Positions 44,541 to 58,052 of a DNA stretch of 64,000 bases are shown in pieces. The notes beneath the pieces are model-generated. The model ran no database searches and was not told the origin of the DNA. It was given only the letters and a program-made list of their open reading frames with translations. The DNA lies in assembly GCF_002865645.1 (NCBI RefSeq), contig NW_020194691.1:620001-684000 (forward strand), given 5' to 3'. How positions within the stretch are numbered: the stretch's first letter is position 1; each line of letters starts with the position of its first letter. This DNA comes from Hyaloscypha bicolor E (taxonomy: Eukaryota; Ascomycota; Leotiomycetes; Helotiales; Hyaloscyphaceae). The position numbers and the translations under genes are program-made.

Positions 44541-45060
44541 AACGGCTTCGTAGGGGCTAAAATTGCAGTGCTGCCTGCACCGCTTCTCGCCACGTTCAGG
44601 GATTATTCCCCTCGACGACGCTAAAATTGCAGTGCTGTGGGGGAGCTGTGACTGGTGTGGGAACACTGCCTCTCCCAGCGAAGGCACTAAAACTGCAGTG
44701 CTTGTCAGCCCTATGGATAAGGCTGATTCAACGGCTTCGCAAGGGCTACAATTGCAGTACAGCAATTGAGGGATTTTTTCAATTCGTCCAGGGCCCATAT
44801 CCCCCTCGTCGACGCTAAAATTGCAGTGCCGGTGGTTAATCCCGCAACAGAAATTGTTGATTGGTCTGAACAATCTGAACAATGCTTCTCCCTGCGAAGG
44901 CGCTAAAATTGCAGTGCTGTCGGCCCTTTGGGACATGTCACATGTGTTGACCTCGTCGACGGGGCTAAAATTCCAGTACATGTCCCGGTAGACGGACCCG
45001 ACCCTTCCCAACCCACATGACCACACCGTCCGCCTTACCACGCGCTGAAAGCAGAGTACT
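44541..45060. repeat. Tripartite minisatellite array (higher-order repeat)
   Basis: Seven copies of GCTAAAATTGCAGTGCTG, allowing one to four changes, have their C at 44557, 44621, 44687, 44746, 44815, 44903 and 44965. A weak eighth (GCTGAAAGCAGAGTACTG) is near 45043. The preceding flank comes in three classes that follow one another in fixed order: ACGGCTTCG with GGG, then CCCCTCG with GACG, then TCCC with GCGAAGGC. The same three then repeat (44746, 44815, 44903). Periods between same-class units are 189, 194 and 216 bp. The last unit (44965) carries a CTCGTCGACGGGG mixture. There is no recognisable gene; a 172-codon minus-strand frame across the array looks fortuitous. Confidence 0.85.
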
Positions 45061-45145
45061 GAAAGGGCGAATCAGAATTTGGTTTCCTTGGAGCTGCAAC
45101 TAAATAAAGTTGTGATGTGATGTAAAAATGGCTCGGTGACTCTTT

Positions 45146-45385
45146 TTAAATTCCTGTGGGATTGAGGCATGATTTGCACAATTGTACCCCTTCGTATCCC
45201 TCTGCCCTTGCATCCCAATCAAAAGTATATCCTCCCCGACCGTGATTAATTGCGTTTTGTCCCTGAGCGCATTTCATAATCTCCCGGGTTTCCTTTGCGT
45301 GATCTGGGGTCGCAGCGCGGGTTTTGGTGTCTTTCTCGTCGTTGATGGCCGGACCTCGTTGTCTATGTGTTGATGCCATTTGCAT
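45146..45385 (-). CDS. Small hypothetical protein (79 aa)
   Basis: An ATG-started frame whose protein reads MQMASTHRQRGPAINDEKD, with CAQGQNAINHGRGGYTFDWD and LCKSCLNPTGI. It is hydrophilic, with a single CxxC at the C-terminus and no signal peptide. The composition is plausible for a real small protein, but I know no family for it and there is no other support. Confidence 0.28.
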   Translation of the reverse strand: MQMASTHRQRGPAINDEKDTKTRAATPDHAKETREIMKCAQGQNAINHGRGGYTFDWDARAEGYEGVQLCKSCLNPTGI

Positions 45386-45429
45386 TGATCAAAGGACAGT
45401 CAATGAGCGCAGTAATCAAGCCACGACGC

Positions 45430-46564
45430 TGGCTGAAGTATATTAAAGAGCTGCTCGTGTTGCAATCTGGCTATGACCTGGTGGTCGGGACAGCTAAGTA
45501 GCTTTCGGACACTTCGGGAGTTCGCCGGGTCCAAACCATTTGCATATTGCGGGGACTCCAAATCAACGTCATCTCTTTACCTGCTTCAAGTTTATCCCGA
45601 ACTTTACGAAGTGGATCAAGATACTTCGGCGGCAACATTTAAGACGTATCTTTAGTTCAAATGCTTCCAACGTATCCATGAGAAGTAGCATACCCTGTGG
45701 GGCAGTTTCCTGCAACTGGTCCGTATATTGTCGTCTAACCAATGCGACAAAATGTACGGATTGAATGGCCTATTTTCCGAGACACTCTCTGGCCTTGAAA
45801 TCGACTAACCCAAGCCACCTCAGCAGGCTTTCCTCGAAGCGACGCGAGCTATAATCAGGAATAATGAGTCCCTTGCTCCCATAACATTTGTGTCGAGAAA
45901 GTCAGGTGTGGCTGAGCAGGAGCCTTCTTGGGTAGTGGATTGCCATGACAAGACTTGGATGAATATTCTGCGTACACCATGTCGAAGGCTTTGAGGCCTC
46001 TCTATCATTCCTCCAGGACAGATTCAAGTGCAATTTTACAGGGGAGAAATATAGCTATTGTAGCCGAAAACATCAGCTTCTTACTTCCGGGTATCGATTA
46101 TTACCAGATGAAGTTAGTCTACAACGGCCGTCATATTAGTCGCCTTGATCGAAATATCCTGTTTCTCAGAGCAGTCTGCAACCTTTAACAATTCAACCAC
46201 GACCACCACCTTCCCCAGCTTCCAAGTATTCTTCAGAGCCACCATGCAGTTTCTACTAACAGAGAAGGGCTATCCTTCGGCTTACATTGATTTCTTGCTC
46301 ACGCTCAATTTGGAGCAAGGGGAACTCCTCCCAGACCAGGAGATCCAGGAAATCTTCCCGGTGAAGGCAGACGATAGCGTGCACTTCATGACCACGACTG
46401 GCAACTTTGGGGTCGCCCGCGAAGGCATTAAATCCGGCAATACTGTGGCTTTGTTTTCAGGCCTTGATAAACCATTTGTGGTGAAGCCTACTGGGATGTC
46501 ATACTTTATGCCCAGCCCTGGTTTCGGGTATGATGGACGGCGAGCTGTGGCTATTCGACAATAA
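45430..46564 (+). pseudogene. HET-type (heterokaryon incompatibility) protein remnant
   Basis: Plus-strand frames give pieces of the C-terminal half of HET-domain proteins. CDKMYGLNGLFSETLSGLEID is followed by an in-frame TAA, then PKPPQQAFLEATRAIIRNN, ESLAPITFVSRKS and EPSWVVDCHD. After further interruptions, an open frame ends with GNFGVAREGIKSGNTVALFS and KPFVVKPTG. DKxYGLxGLF, the PSWV block and the GxxxGD-like start of the last segment are typical positions in this family. The N-terminal HET motif (WIDALCINQ type) is not visible. Stops and frame changes make this a decayed gene. HET proteins trigger cell death after fusion of unlike strains. Confidence 0.55.
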
Positions 46565-47270
46565 TTCGATAGTCGAGTTTCGTATCGTTTGAGTTTGAGA
46601 CGATCTTGCTGTACGAGGCGACAATCTTACTTCAAACTATGCGGAAATGGTGGAGATGGACTCGGTGCTCAGTTATGGAGCACACCTTACTCCTAGGGGC
46701 ATGGTACTAACGTGGCTGGCTTGGAAAGACACGAGGAAAGGCGACGGCGCAGCTAACAGCCGTACGGTAGATGTTTTTGGACCGTTACCAGCACCACTTC
46801 GCTCCGCGAGAATTTTTCATCATGTGCTTTCCTATGAGATTAAAACTCGTCTCATCAAGTTGTATAGAGTCAGATTCTTTTTTTAGATGGCACAATTGTG
46901 GTGACACATACTTTTTCTCTATTGCCACTCCTCGGCAGCCACGCTTCGCTTGCATGTGATTCTCTTATATATAACTTGAGCTTGCCCAGCTTACTGTATT
47001 AGCCCTTCAATCGATCCTTCCTGAACGGCATCTGACATTCTTAGTCCTCTTTATAGTCTTTCGCTTTGCTTAAGCTATGCCTGAGAAGAATAACGGAGGC
47101 GGACTTGTGCAGGAGAACTTGAAGTTAGTTAGCCAGGAGTCACGAGCCGGAGCCAGAACTAATTAATTATATGATGTGTGATATGCCACTTTACACCTTT
47201 CAGACAATCAACACAGTTAAATCAGTAGATTGCAAAACACTAGCTAAAGTGTTTCTATAACTGGAACTTG
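46565..47270. other. Intergenic, no supported gene
   Basis: The last normal-composition sequence before the LTR retrotransposon. The overlapping frames at 46647-46959 show no domain. Confidence 0.4.
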
Positions 47271-47275
47271 GGTAG

Positions 47276-47480
47276 TGTAACGGCGGGATCAATGTAATGG
47301 TCGAAGGCGCAAAGTTCAAAGAATCTCATGTATTGGAAAATACTAAGCTATGGAACAAAGTAGGGAGGATGCCTCGACCTTTAGTATTGTTCCGTCCAAG
47401 CAATCCTGGCTTAGCTTCATTTTGTACCTGTTTCCGATATCCTGTCCTTGGCAGATTATACCCTTATACCAGCCGTTATA
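47276..47480 (-). repeat. 3' LTR of the outer retrotransposon
   Basis: 205 bp, starting TGTAACGGCGGGATC and ending CCAGCCGTTATA on the plus strand. Same length as its partner at 62916-63120. All differences I see are transitions. Confidence 0.92.
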
Positions 47481-50223
47481 TTACCCCTCCCCCTAAAGAG
47501 AAGTCTAAATGCCCTTATTTAGGGGATTATTTAGCCGTAGCATAGAAAAGAAAAAAGAGGAAATAACGGCTATTGACCCCATTCCGTCCAATTCCTATAG
47601 CTTACTTATAATCGAAGCATAGTCTTGACTCTGCCAGAATAACCCAGTTCCTAGTATACTCCGGCTAGTCCTTAGTATCCGTCGCTCGTATTATGCCTAT
47701 ACCTATATTAATAATATGGTCTGGGAGTACCGTATAGGCTATAGCCGATATTAGGACTATTATTATCGGGCGGTCTTCGAATAGGGGTGGCAGATCGAGT
47801 CTATCCGTTAATACAGGCTTTAATATAGTAGCTTATTTGCCTTTCTTCTTGGTTAGGGTAGCGGCATTTGGCTTAATTATACCGTTTTTAAGCTACTTAA
47901 TTAACTTCTGGGCCTTCTCAAACTTAATATATATATCCTCAAGTTATTCCTTTATAGTAGAGACTTATATATTAAGGGCGGCTACTTGAGCTACTTTATT
48001 ATTAAATCCCCGGGCCTTAAGCTATATAATTTTGGTTTTATAGAAGCTTCTAAAAGGTTTTCTGACTTCTTAAATAGTATTATCTACTAATTCATTAATA
48101 TTTATAGGGTATTATTTCTTTAATTCGGTATTTAGAATTATTTTCTAGCTTTTGGTTTTAGACTAGTACTTTATATAATAACTAGTACTTGGTATTATAT
48201 ATCTTCTAGTTATAATAGGTATCTTAATACTAGTTTGGCTATCTTTATTATAATTAGAGTCTTCTTTATTACTAGAAGTCTTTTTATCTTTAGTTTTTTT
48301 ATTATTGGAATTCTTACTATTATCTAATATCTTATATTTCTTAGATAAGCTAGCCTTACTTTTTTTAATCTTTTTAGTATTTGGCTCTATAAGATTAATA
48401 AGGAAGCCCTTATTAGTACTATCTATTCCGTCTATTAAACTATTAGGCTTATTATTACTAGTAACTAAAACCTCTATTTTATTATTTTTAGAACCTTTTA
48501 CTAAGATATTCTTTATAGTAATTTCAGGTATATTCTTAAGAGTAATACAGGCTATATTCTATATATTAACCTGTTCTTGGATAAGGGAATTACTATTTTC
48601 ATTTATAAAGGTAGTTTAGCTAGTAATTATATTAATAATAGTAATAATTACTAAACTTAAGATACTACTACTATTACTTAAGTTATTTAGGATCTGGTAA
48701 GCTACCTTACTTAGTCTAGCTATAGATAATATATTACCGGAATTTCTTATTTGTTTTATCTTTATTAATAGTTCTATTAAGGTAGTAGTAGTAGTATAAA
48801 TAGTTAAGGTTATAAAGGTTAAAGTAATTAAGAAGGTTTCCTTTAATTTTTAATAATATTTCGAACTAATATAGGCAAGTATTTATTTTTAGCTCTATTT
48901 TAAAAATTCACTTTTTTTTTTATAATTTACTTAAATAGTAAAGTATAATCTAGTATAGTAAAGAAAGGTATTTTGCTCAGATTTCTGGAAAAGAAAATAG
49001 ATACTAATATAGTAAAATAAAAAAAATATATTAGGGTTTAGATAAAATCCGAGAAATATCTAGGTTTTTCTTCTTTTTCTCTAGTTATAGAGACCTTATT
49101 ATCGAGATTTATTATTATCTAGATAGTTTTTATTAAACTTATTCTCTTTAATATACCAAATTTATTTATTTAGCCAGATAGAAAGTCCTACTTTACTAGA
49201 ATTCTGCTTATAGAATTTATATAGTTTAAGTACTAAATTCTTAAAGTTTAATATAAGATACTATTTATTATCTATATTTTATTTCTTCTATTTAATTTTA
49301 TAATAAAGCTTATTATAAAATACCTTGGAAAAGAGAATCTTTTTAACTTTCTATTTAAGTTTACTATTAACTTTAGTAGAATTAGGCTTTTTATTAGTTT
49401 AATCGGGTAGTAAATTAGTAAAATTCTTATAAAGCCTATTTATATAGAAAATTAGCTAAATTCTATATAATAGGGGAAGATCTAATTAATATAAATAGCT
49501 AACTATTTTATTAATCTTAAATAGTCTAGTAAAGAAGTAATTTAATTTATTAGATAAATAGTCCGTTTTTTATATCTTTTTAATTATATAGACTATATCT
49601 TCTAAACTAAAGTCTAGTTCTTACCGTTTCTTATTAGCTTACTTAGCTTAATGTTTCTAAGCTACCGCTATATATTCTCGGGTATAATTAATAGTAGTAT
49701 TAATTCTCTTAGCCTACTATTATACTTCTTCCTAATTGAGTTTCTCTCTCGGTATTTTAAACTCTATTATTAGTAGTATCTAGTTAAAGTTTAGTCTGGG
49801 TTTATATTTATAGTTAACTATTAAAGGAAATAAGCCAGTTAATTTATATAGGTAGGCGGCGCCTATAGTATTAAGTATTAGAAATAAATCTGCCTAATTA
49901 TTCTGGAAGTAATTAATAAAAAGGTAAAATCGGATATTAATAATCTAGTTAATAATTTCTATTTATTTATTAGTTTGGATATATTTTATAATTAAGAGCT
50001 TTAGCTTAATTCTAGTTAATCTTAATAGTTTATTTATAAAGTCTAAAATGAATTAGAGTTCTTAGTTACTTATAATAGTAAGAGAAGATTCTCGGAATTG
50101 CCAGATATAGTAATAAAATAGACCGGTAATAGTTCTGGCTATAGTATTCTTAGTTATTAGTAGGCTTATATATTATTTAGATAATTAATTAACTATAATA
50201 AATATATTATTATATTTCTTATT
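47481..50223 (-). pseudogene. Outer element, 3' part of pol (integrase and C-terminal tail)
   Basis: The minus strand holds an integrase-core remnant near 49900-50220 (NTIARTITGLFYYYIW, RESSLTIISN) with stops. The rest toward the purine tract is very AT-rich. The only long plus-strand frame (48305-48619) is an artefact of composition. Confidence 0.7.
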
Positions 50224-50521
50224 TATAATATATATAGGGTTATATATAACTTAAGGACATATAATAAACCTCGGATATTACGGGTATTAATTAGGGAGTT
50301 CGATAGCCCTTTAATATCTCAACTAATTACTATTTATATTATATATATTAGGCTTATAAATTACTAATTATATATATACTATTAGAGCCTTTTATTTAGA
50401 GGGGGCTTCCCTGGACCTTATAAAAGAGATAGAGATTAGTTCTATACTAAATTTAATACTATAATTTTATAATATACTAATTTATTCTATTATCTTATTA
50501 CTTACTAATAAATACCTTATA
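50224..50521 (+). repeat. 5' LTR of the nested element
   Basis: 298 bp beginning TATAATATATATAGGGT and ending AAATACCTTATA, nearly identical to 57755-58052. Confidence 0.9.
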
Positions 50522-53500
50522 AGCTAATCTCTTTATCTTTAAAGAAAGTAGTTTAATAAGTAATTATATCTCGAAATCTGCGAAATATATAATTCCTTAC
50601 TAAAGCTATTCCTATAAAGGAAGTCAAATAGATTAATTCCGATACAGGTAATAGTAAAGGCTTATCTAATACTTTTAATAGGGTCCCTTAGAAGCCTCCG
50701 AGAGCTAGTAATAATAATATAAATAATTCCGGTAATAATTAAGATACTAAGATTAATACCCGAGTTACTATTACCCAAGCTATAGAATAGGGCTTATATA
50801 CTAAAGTTAAAGTACTCTAATAAAAGCAAGAATTAGTAAATATAATTAACTAATATATCTTATAGTTAGAGTAATATAAGGATATCTTTAGGGATATTTT
50901 ACGGTTTACTATATCTTATAGAAACTCTATTTATAAGTTTATTTTCTCTTTTTTAATAATTCCTATTAGGAAACTTCCTAAAATAAAATTAGAACCTACT
51001 TCCTTTCCTAATATAATAAGCTTTAAAAATAATCTCGATATTATTTATTAGGAGCTATTATATAATATCCTAAAGATATATTTGAACCGAGAAAAGCTTC
51101 TTAAAGTCCGGATACCTGACTTATATTATAGAAAGTCCCTTAAGAAATAGAGGACATTTATATTCTTCTAGAAGGCAGTTTTTAGGACCTAATCTTAGAC
51201 TTATAATAAATACTTTTCTAGAGTTAACTTTACTATAAATGCCCTTAGGGACGAACCTTATAATACTTGGAAAGCTATAATAAAGCAAAACCTACTATTA
51301 TATAAGGTCTATTAGGAGTAATTTAAAGCCTACTTGGCTAATATACTTTAAATACCTTAAATCCGTTAATAAGATACCTTTAAGGAACTCTGAGATCTTT
51401 ATTAGAAGAATAGTAAAATAGTTACTAAGTTATATACTTAAATAATTAGTCTTAAAGTTAACTAGAACCTATATCCTAAGAGAGACCGGGTCCGGACTCT
51501 TAATACTACTTTATCTAACTATAAGACTTATTAGATACTTATATTTATCTTCTTAAAAGATAAGGCAGTATCTGTTTCCGAATAGCTTAAGAAAGCTTAG
51601 AAAGCAGAATATACTATTTACCCCAAATTAAGAAAAGTAAAGGCGAGAGAATCTAATAAGAGTAATTCTATTCCTAAGAACTCTAATTTAGTAAATTCTA
51701 ATTTGTAAGGCTATTAAAAAAGGAAGAATAAATTCCGAAAATTATATAAGAAATCCTTAGGTAATACTTTAGCCCTTTTAAGGCCTTAATAAAGTACTAG
51801 TTCTATTTTAGGTATGGTTTATTAGACTTATAAATAGAAAGAATACTTCTTAGGAAGTATAAAATATTCCAAATATATTAAATAGGCTTAATAGAACTCT
51901 AATAAGGCCAAAACTATAAAAGAATTAAGATATTTATAGAAGCAGGTTAATACTATTACTATAGAGAAGTATTCTAAAAGAGATTCTCCTAAGAAATAGG
52001 AAAAAGGAAAGGCCAAATCTTAAATATTAATAATTTTAGCTATAATAAAAAAGATATATTACTTTATATAACTATTTAAGCAAAATTAATATAGCTAGAA
52101 GTAAGTACCTTAGAGGTATATAGTAGATTTAGTAATACCGGATTAGACTATAACTTCCTTAATAATAATTGGATTTAAAGCCGGGGCTTTACTATCTTAG
52201 CTAAGTATAACCAAGAATTTATAACCTTTTATAGGAATAGATTCAAGGTCTATTAAGCCTATAATCTTAAGGTATTTATTACAGATAATTATAGTAAGAT
52301 ATGTTCTTTTAAGCTCCGGTTCTATAAGTATAAGAATATTAGCTTTTATAGCCTTATTTTTAGTATAGAATTTTATAAAGTAATCCTTATATAATATATA
52401 AACTATATTAAGAAATAATAGGTATATATACCTATATGGCCTAATAATATTAAGATCCTAATACTAAAAGAATTCGGTAAGAAGCTTAACCGGTACCCTA
52501 AGCTAGTACCTCAAGTCTTATTCTTAACTAAAGGCAAATATAACTATCCTAGATAGTAGGTTTTATATATTTATAATAGTTACTAGGTCTCTGCTTTATT
52601 ATATAGTTCTAGTAATACTAAATAGAAGTTTTTAATATAGCAAATTAATACCCTCCGGAAAGAGGCCTTAGAGGTACCTATTTATCTCCGGAATAATAAA
52701 TATAAAGACTTCTTAGAGGTTTTTGATCCTAATAAAGCTTCGGAACTTCCTAATCTTAGTAGTATTAAATACTTTATTAATATAGATAATACGGTCCTAT
52801 ATAGGCCTTTATATAATCTATTAGAAACCTAACTAGAAGTATTATATTTGTATTTATAGGATATGCTTTATAAATATTAGATAAGGCCTAGTAAAAGCCT
52901 AGTAGGAGTGCCTATTCTTTTTGTTCCTAAGAAGAATAGAGAACTATACTTTTATATTAATTATTATAGACTTAACTAAGTTATAATTAAGAATTAGTAT
53001 CTGTTTTCTTTTATTAATAAGATCCTTAACCGGCTCCGAGAAGCCAAGATCTTTATAAAGCTAGATCTTAAGGATATATATTATTAGGTAAGGATTTATA
53101 AGAGATACGAATAGAAAACAGCTTTTAGGACCTGCTATAACTATTTTAAATATCTTATAATGCCTTTTAAGCTAGCTAATATACTAGCCACATTTTAAAT
53201 ATATATTAATACTATACTTATAGGGCTTCTGAATTATTTTATAATTATTTATTTAGATAATATCCTTATTTACTTCCGAAATAAAAGTAAATACTATAAT
53301 TATATTTACTAAATATTTACTAGGCTATATAAAAATAATCTATTTTATAAACTTAGTAAATACAAGTTTAATATTAAGGAAATCGAATTTTTGGGCTTTT
53401 TTATTAGAATAGAAGGTATTTATACAGATCCTAAACAAGTCTATAGTATTATTAAATAGCCAGAACCAGAATTATTTCATAATATCTAAATATTTCTTAG

Positions 53501-55980
53501 ATTTACTAATTTCTATTATAGGTTTATTTACTATTACTCTCAGGTAACTATAGGCTTAATAGATTTCTTAAAAGAAATAGAAAAGGGCCGGAAATCCGGT
53601 TTCTTTATATAGATAGATAAAGTAGCTAAAAGCTTTAAGACTTTAAAAAAAGCTTTTATTATAATACCTATTCTAGTCTATTTTAATTCTTCTAAGAAGA
53701 TTTATATTAAAACTAATATATCGAAATTCGTAATTACTAGTACTATTTTATAATAAGTTAATTCTAGTAATAGCCCAAAAAAATACTAGTATCTAGTAGT
53801 ATTCTAGTTCCGGAAACTTTCCGGAGCCAAATATAACTATAGTACCTATAATAGGAAGCTATTTGTAATTATTAAAGCCTTTAAGTATTAGTACTATTAC
53901 CTTAAAAAGTCCAGGTTTATAATTGAAATTATTATAGATTATAATAACCTCTAATACTTTATAGAAATAAAATATCTAGAGAGCTATTAAGTATATTAGG
54001 TAATATATCTTATAATATATAATTTTAATATTATTTACTATAGAAGTGCCTTAAATCTAGTAAATAGACCTAATAGAAAACCTAATTATAAAAAAGGTTC
54101 TATTAATATAACTTGGCTTCTAATCTTTTAGAATAAGTTAAAGGGAGCTTTTATAGCTATAATTTAGAGGTTTTTATAGATATCTAAAGAATTCCCTCTT
54201 TGAAATAGGTATTATTTAATACTTATTATATTTATAATAGCTAAAAAGAAATATTTATTATAAAACAAGTAGATAGATTATCTTATAGATCTCTTAACTA
54301 TAAAATTAGTTAAGAAATAAGATATAGGAAGATGCCTTAAAGGCTTTATTACTATAGCTAAGGTAATAAGAATATCTATAACCGTATTACTTAATAGAAC
54401 TAAAGACTTCTTAGTCTCCCGAGTTTTTAAATTAGATAGTTATAAATACCTAATTCCCTATATATAGATATATATAGCTACTAAAAGAGCTATAGTACTG
54501 GCTCCTTTATTTGAATTCCTTCTAGATATTATTTAGGTAATTTAGAGAAATAATTCTCGATATTAGAATATTATAAAATAGAGGCTTAGTAAGAAAGATA
54601 CTAAAGGAAAAGAAATCTAGAAAAATAATTTAGGCCTACTTAGATATTATTTAAGAATTATTATACCTAATAATCCCGCTTTATATTAAGAAGTTATAAA
54701 GCTTTATTATAATAACCTAATAGCTAGATACTATAAAATAGAAAAGACTTTTAAGCTTCTTAGAAGGTCCTAATATTAGGAGAATATAGAAAGAGATATT
54801 TGTAATTATTATTAAGAATATAATATTTACTAAAGAGTTAAGGTAAAAAGGCATTTGCTATATAGTTTATTTAATAATTTACTATAGCCTAAAAGACCCT
54901 AGGATAAGATCTTTATAGATTTTATTATAGGTTTACTACTATATAAAAACCTAGTAAAAAGTCCCGATTTTAATATAATTCTTATAATTATTAACCGGTA
55001 CTCTAAAATAGTAAGATATATTATATATTATAAAACTATTAATTCTCCGGAGCTTACTAAGATTATATAGGAATATATTTTCTTAATCTTTAGCTTTCTT
55101 AATAGAATTATTTCCGACCGAAAAATAGTATTTACTAGCTAATTCTAATCCGCTTTCTGCTTTTATTTAATATATAAATAGTATTTAAATATAGCTTATT
55201 ATTCTCAGATAAATAGTTAGATAGAAAGACAGAACCAGGCCCTAAAATACTACCTGAGATATTATTATAATACCTAAAAAAATAACTAGTTTAAGAAATT
55301 ATCTTTTACGGAATTTATATATAATAACTCAAAATATTAGGTTTTATAGAATATATCTTTCTATATATATTACAAATACTACCCTTAATTTCTATAGAAT
55401 CCTAAGAATAGAATTATAGAAGAGGTACTAGCTATATATAAAAGACTAGAAACCCTTAAAATAAAATAAAGAAAGCTTAAGGATTTATAATATTATATAT
55501 AAAATAACCGGGAAACTTACTATAATAGGTACTAGTTAGCTAAATACTACTTTAAAAAAGCCTGGATAATACTATTAATAAGGAATATTAAACTTAAGGC
55601 AAGAAAGCTTAAGCCAAAATTTATAGGTCTATTTAGGATCCTTAAATATATTAGTAATTTGGTATATAAATTAGAACTACTAAATATATATAATTATTTA
55701 TATCTAACTTTTTATATTTCTTTCCTTAAAGAATATATAATAAAAAAGAATTAGAAGCCATATCTATATTTTTCCAGAGAATTTCCGGAATTAGTAAATA
55801 ATAATAAAGAATAAAAATAGGAAATAGAAGCTATTATTAATTACTAATAAGATAGTAGAAATAAGAAGTAATAGTATTTAATTAAATAGAAAGCCTGGCC
55901 TAAAAATTATAATACCTAGTTACCTGCTTTCCCTAATCTTGAAAATTTCAAGAAACTTCTGAAATTATATAATTAAAACT
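50522..55980 (+). pseudogene. gag-pol of the nested element (RIP-degraded)
   Basis: The reading order gag, RT, RNase H, integrase, chromodomain can be followed on the plus strand through many TAA/TAG stops. RT catalytic YLDD now reads YLDN, a G-to-A change. The end of pol shows EIEAIIN, then YLIK with KAWPKNYNT and ENFKKLLKLY, matching the pattern of a chromodomain fused to integrase. Chromovirus integrases use such domains for heterochromatin targeting. No functional product is possible. Confidence 0.8.
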
Positions 55981-57754
55981 ATAGCTTAAAATCCGAAACT
56001 ACCTTTTAATAATCTCTTAAGGTTAAAAAGAATTCTGGACTACTAAGAAAAAGGCTACTTAAAAGAAAGAAAGGACCTAAATAGCTAAGAAAAAGCCCGG
56101 AATAATAATAGAGATACTTTTTTCCTGGGTTTTTTTACTTATAAAGATTTTCTAGGATTTTATTAAGGCTTATAAGAATTATATTTAAATTATTAGAAAA
56201 AGGATTCAGGATTAAAAAAGGTTTATTATAGATAGACTAGCTATAGGTATCTCAAATAAATAAATTCTAATTCTTATAAATTCCTAATTCCTAAAGTAAG
56301 AATACCAAATACCGGCCCTATTTAGGATTTAGTAAAGAATTAGCTAATACTTTCCGGAATCCGCTTATCTTTTAATAAGATATAGTTATACTATAATAAT
56401 ATTAGTATTAAGGATATTAAGAGAAGTAAGTAAGGAATTTATAACTATTATATATATTTTATAAAAGGCCCGAACTTCTAAAGTCAGGTCCCAAATAGCT
56501 ATAAGTATTATATTATTAGTACTTAAAATACTAGTAGTAAATTGCTTAGTAATCTTGGTAGTAAACTTAGTAATAAGGTTAATATCTTAAAAATAGATAT
56601 TATAGTATTTCTTTAAGAAATTAGCAAGTACCTAAATATATTAGAAAAAACTTACTTTTAGAATACTAACTCAAGTAATATTATTATCTATCTTATTAAA
56701 ATAAGAAAAAGAATTCCAAAGCTTATTAGTATCCTTCTAGTTTTTAAAAACCTAATTAATAGTATTATCCTTATTAGTATAATACTATTTAGAATATATT
56801 TCAAGAAATTTCTTAAAGGTTATAATAGTATTTTCCTAGAACTAGTAAGCCTTTAATAAATAGCAAGAAATCTGAAATTATATTAGCTTTAATAGATATT
56901 AAAGCTAAAGAACTTACTAATATATAAAACTTAGAACCCTTATTATAACGGTTATAATTCTTTTTACTAGATACTATAATATATAAGATAAAAAAATTAA
57001 TAAGTAAATACTTAAAATATTTCAAGTATCTACTAGTAATAGGAAAGGAGATTATAAGGTTACCTTTATACTTATTATTATAGGAATAGATAATAAAGCT
57101 AGAAGAAGATATTATAGAATTAATTAAAAATAATTAAAAAAGACTTAAAAAAGAGTAGAAAAAGAGGTTAAAAGGCAATAATAGAAAAAGTTATATATAT
57201 AGTTATTAGAAAAGAAGAAAGTATATAGTAATATAAAGAAGTCCTTTTATAGAAGTAAAGAACTATCTGGATTAACTACTAGTTTTCGTACTAGTTCTAA
57301 TCGGAAACCAGTATAACTAATTAATATATGTTTCTAGAAGCCCGTAAATAATCTCTAGAACCTCAGAAATATTTATATAGGTTTCTTATATAAATATTTA
57401 TTAAATACTTTCTATATAGCTATTTAGATTATTCTAATATAAGATCTAATAAGTAGTATTAATTTCATAGAATAATACCTTAGTACTTTAGATTAAGCTA
57501 ATTAGAATACTCAGATCCCAAACGAAATTATAATTACTAGCTAGCTCCTATATCTGGGATATAATTACCCTTTCTTCTTACTTACTTAGCCCTAATCTAA
57601 TTAGATAATTTTTATATCTATTATCCAGATTATATTAGTAAAACTATCTCCTAAGATACTAGAAGTTTATATTAATTAAATAAATAATTAATTAAATATT
57701 TACTAGAATAAATTAATAGATCTTAAGAATAAGATCCTAGAAAAAGGGTATAGT

Positions 57755-58052
57755 TATAATATATATAGGGTCGTATATAACTTAAGGGTATATAATAAAC
57801 CTCGGATATTACAGGTATTAATTAGGGAGTTCGATAGCCCTTTAATATCTCAACTAATTACTATTTATATTATATATATTAGGCTTATAAATTACTAATT
57901 ATATATATACTATTAGAGCCTTTTATTTAGAGGGGGCTTCCCTGGACCTTATAAGAAGAATAGAGATTAGTTCTATACTAAATTTAATACTATAGTTTTA
58001 TAATATACTAATTTATTCTATTATCTTATTACCTACTAATAAATACCTTATA
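57755..58052 (+). repeat. 3' LTR of the nested element
   Basis: 298 bp, nearly identical to the 5' copy; differences seen (for example GGGTCGTATA against GGGTTATATA) are few. Confidence 0.9.

Noticed and set aside
44541..45060. CRISPR-like array (short repeat with spacers of similar length)
   Set aside because: The repeats are degenerate, spacers are related to one another in a three-class cycle, the genome is fungal, and no cas genes are present. A minisatellite fits better.
48305..48619. 104-codon plus-strand ORF rich in Leu, Ile and Ser
   Set aside because: It lies within the AT-rich, RIP-degraded minus-strand retrotransposon. The hydrophobic peptide is a product of base composition.
56813..57025. 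70-codon minus-strand ORF
   Set aside because: It sits inside the nested plus-strand retrotransposon with the same AT-rich composition. No domain and no start context.
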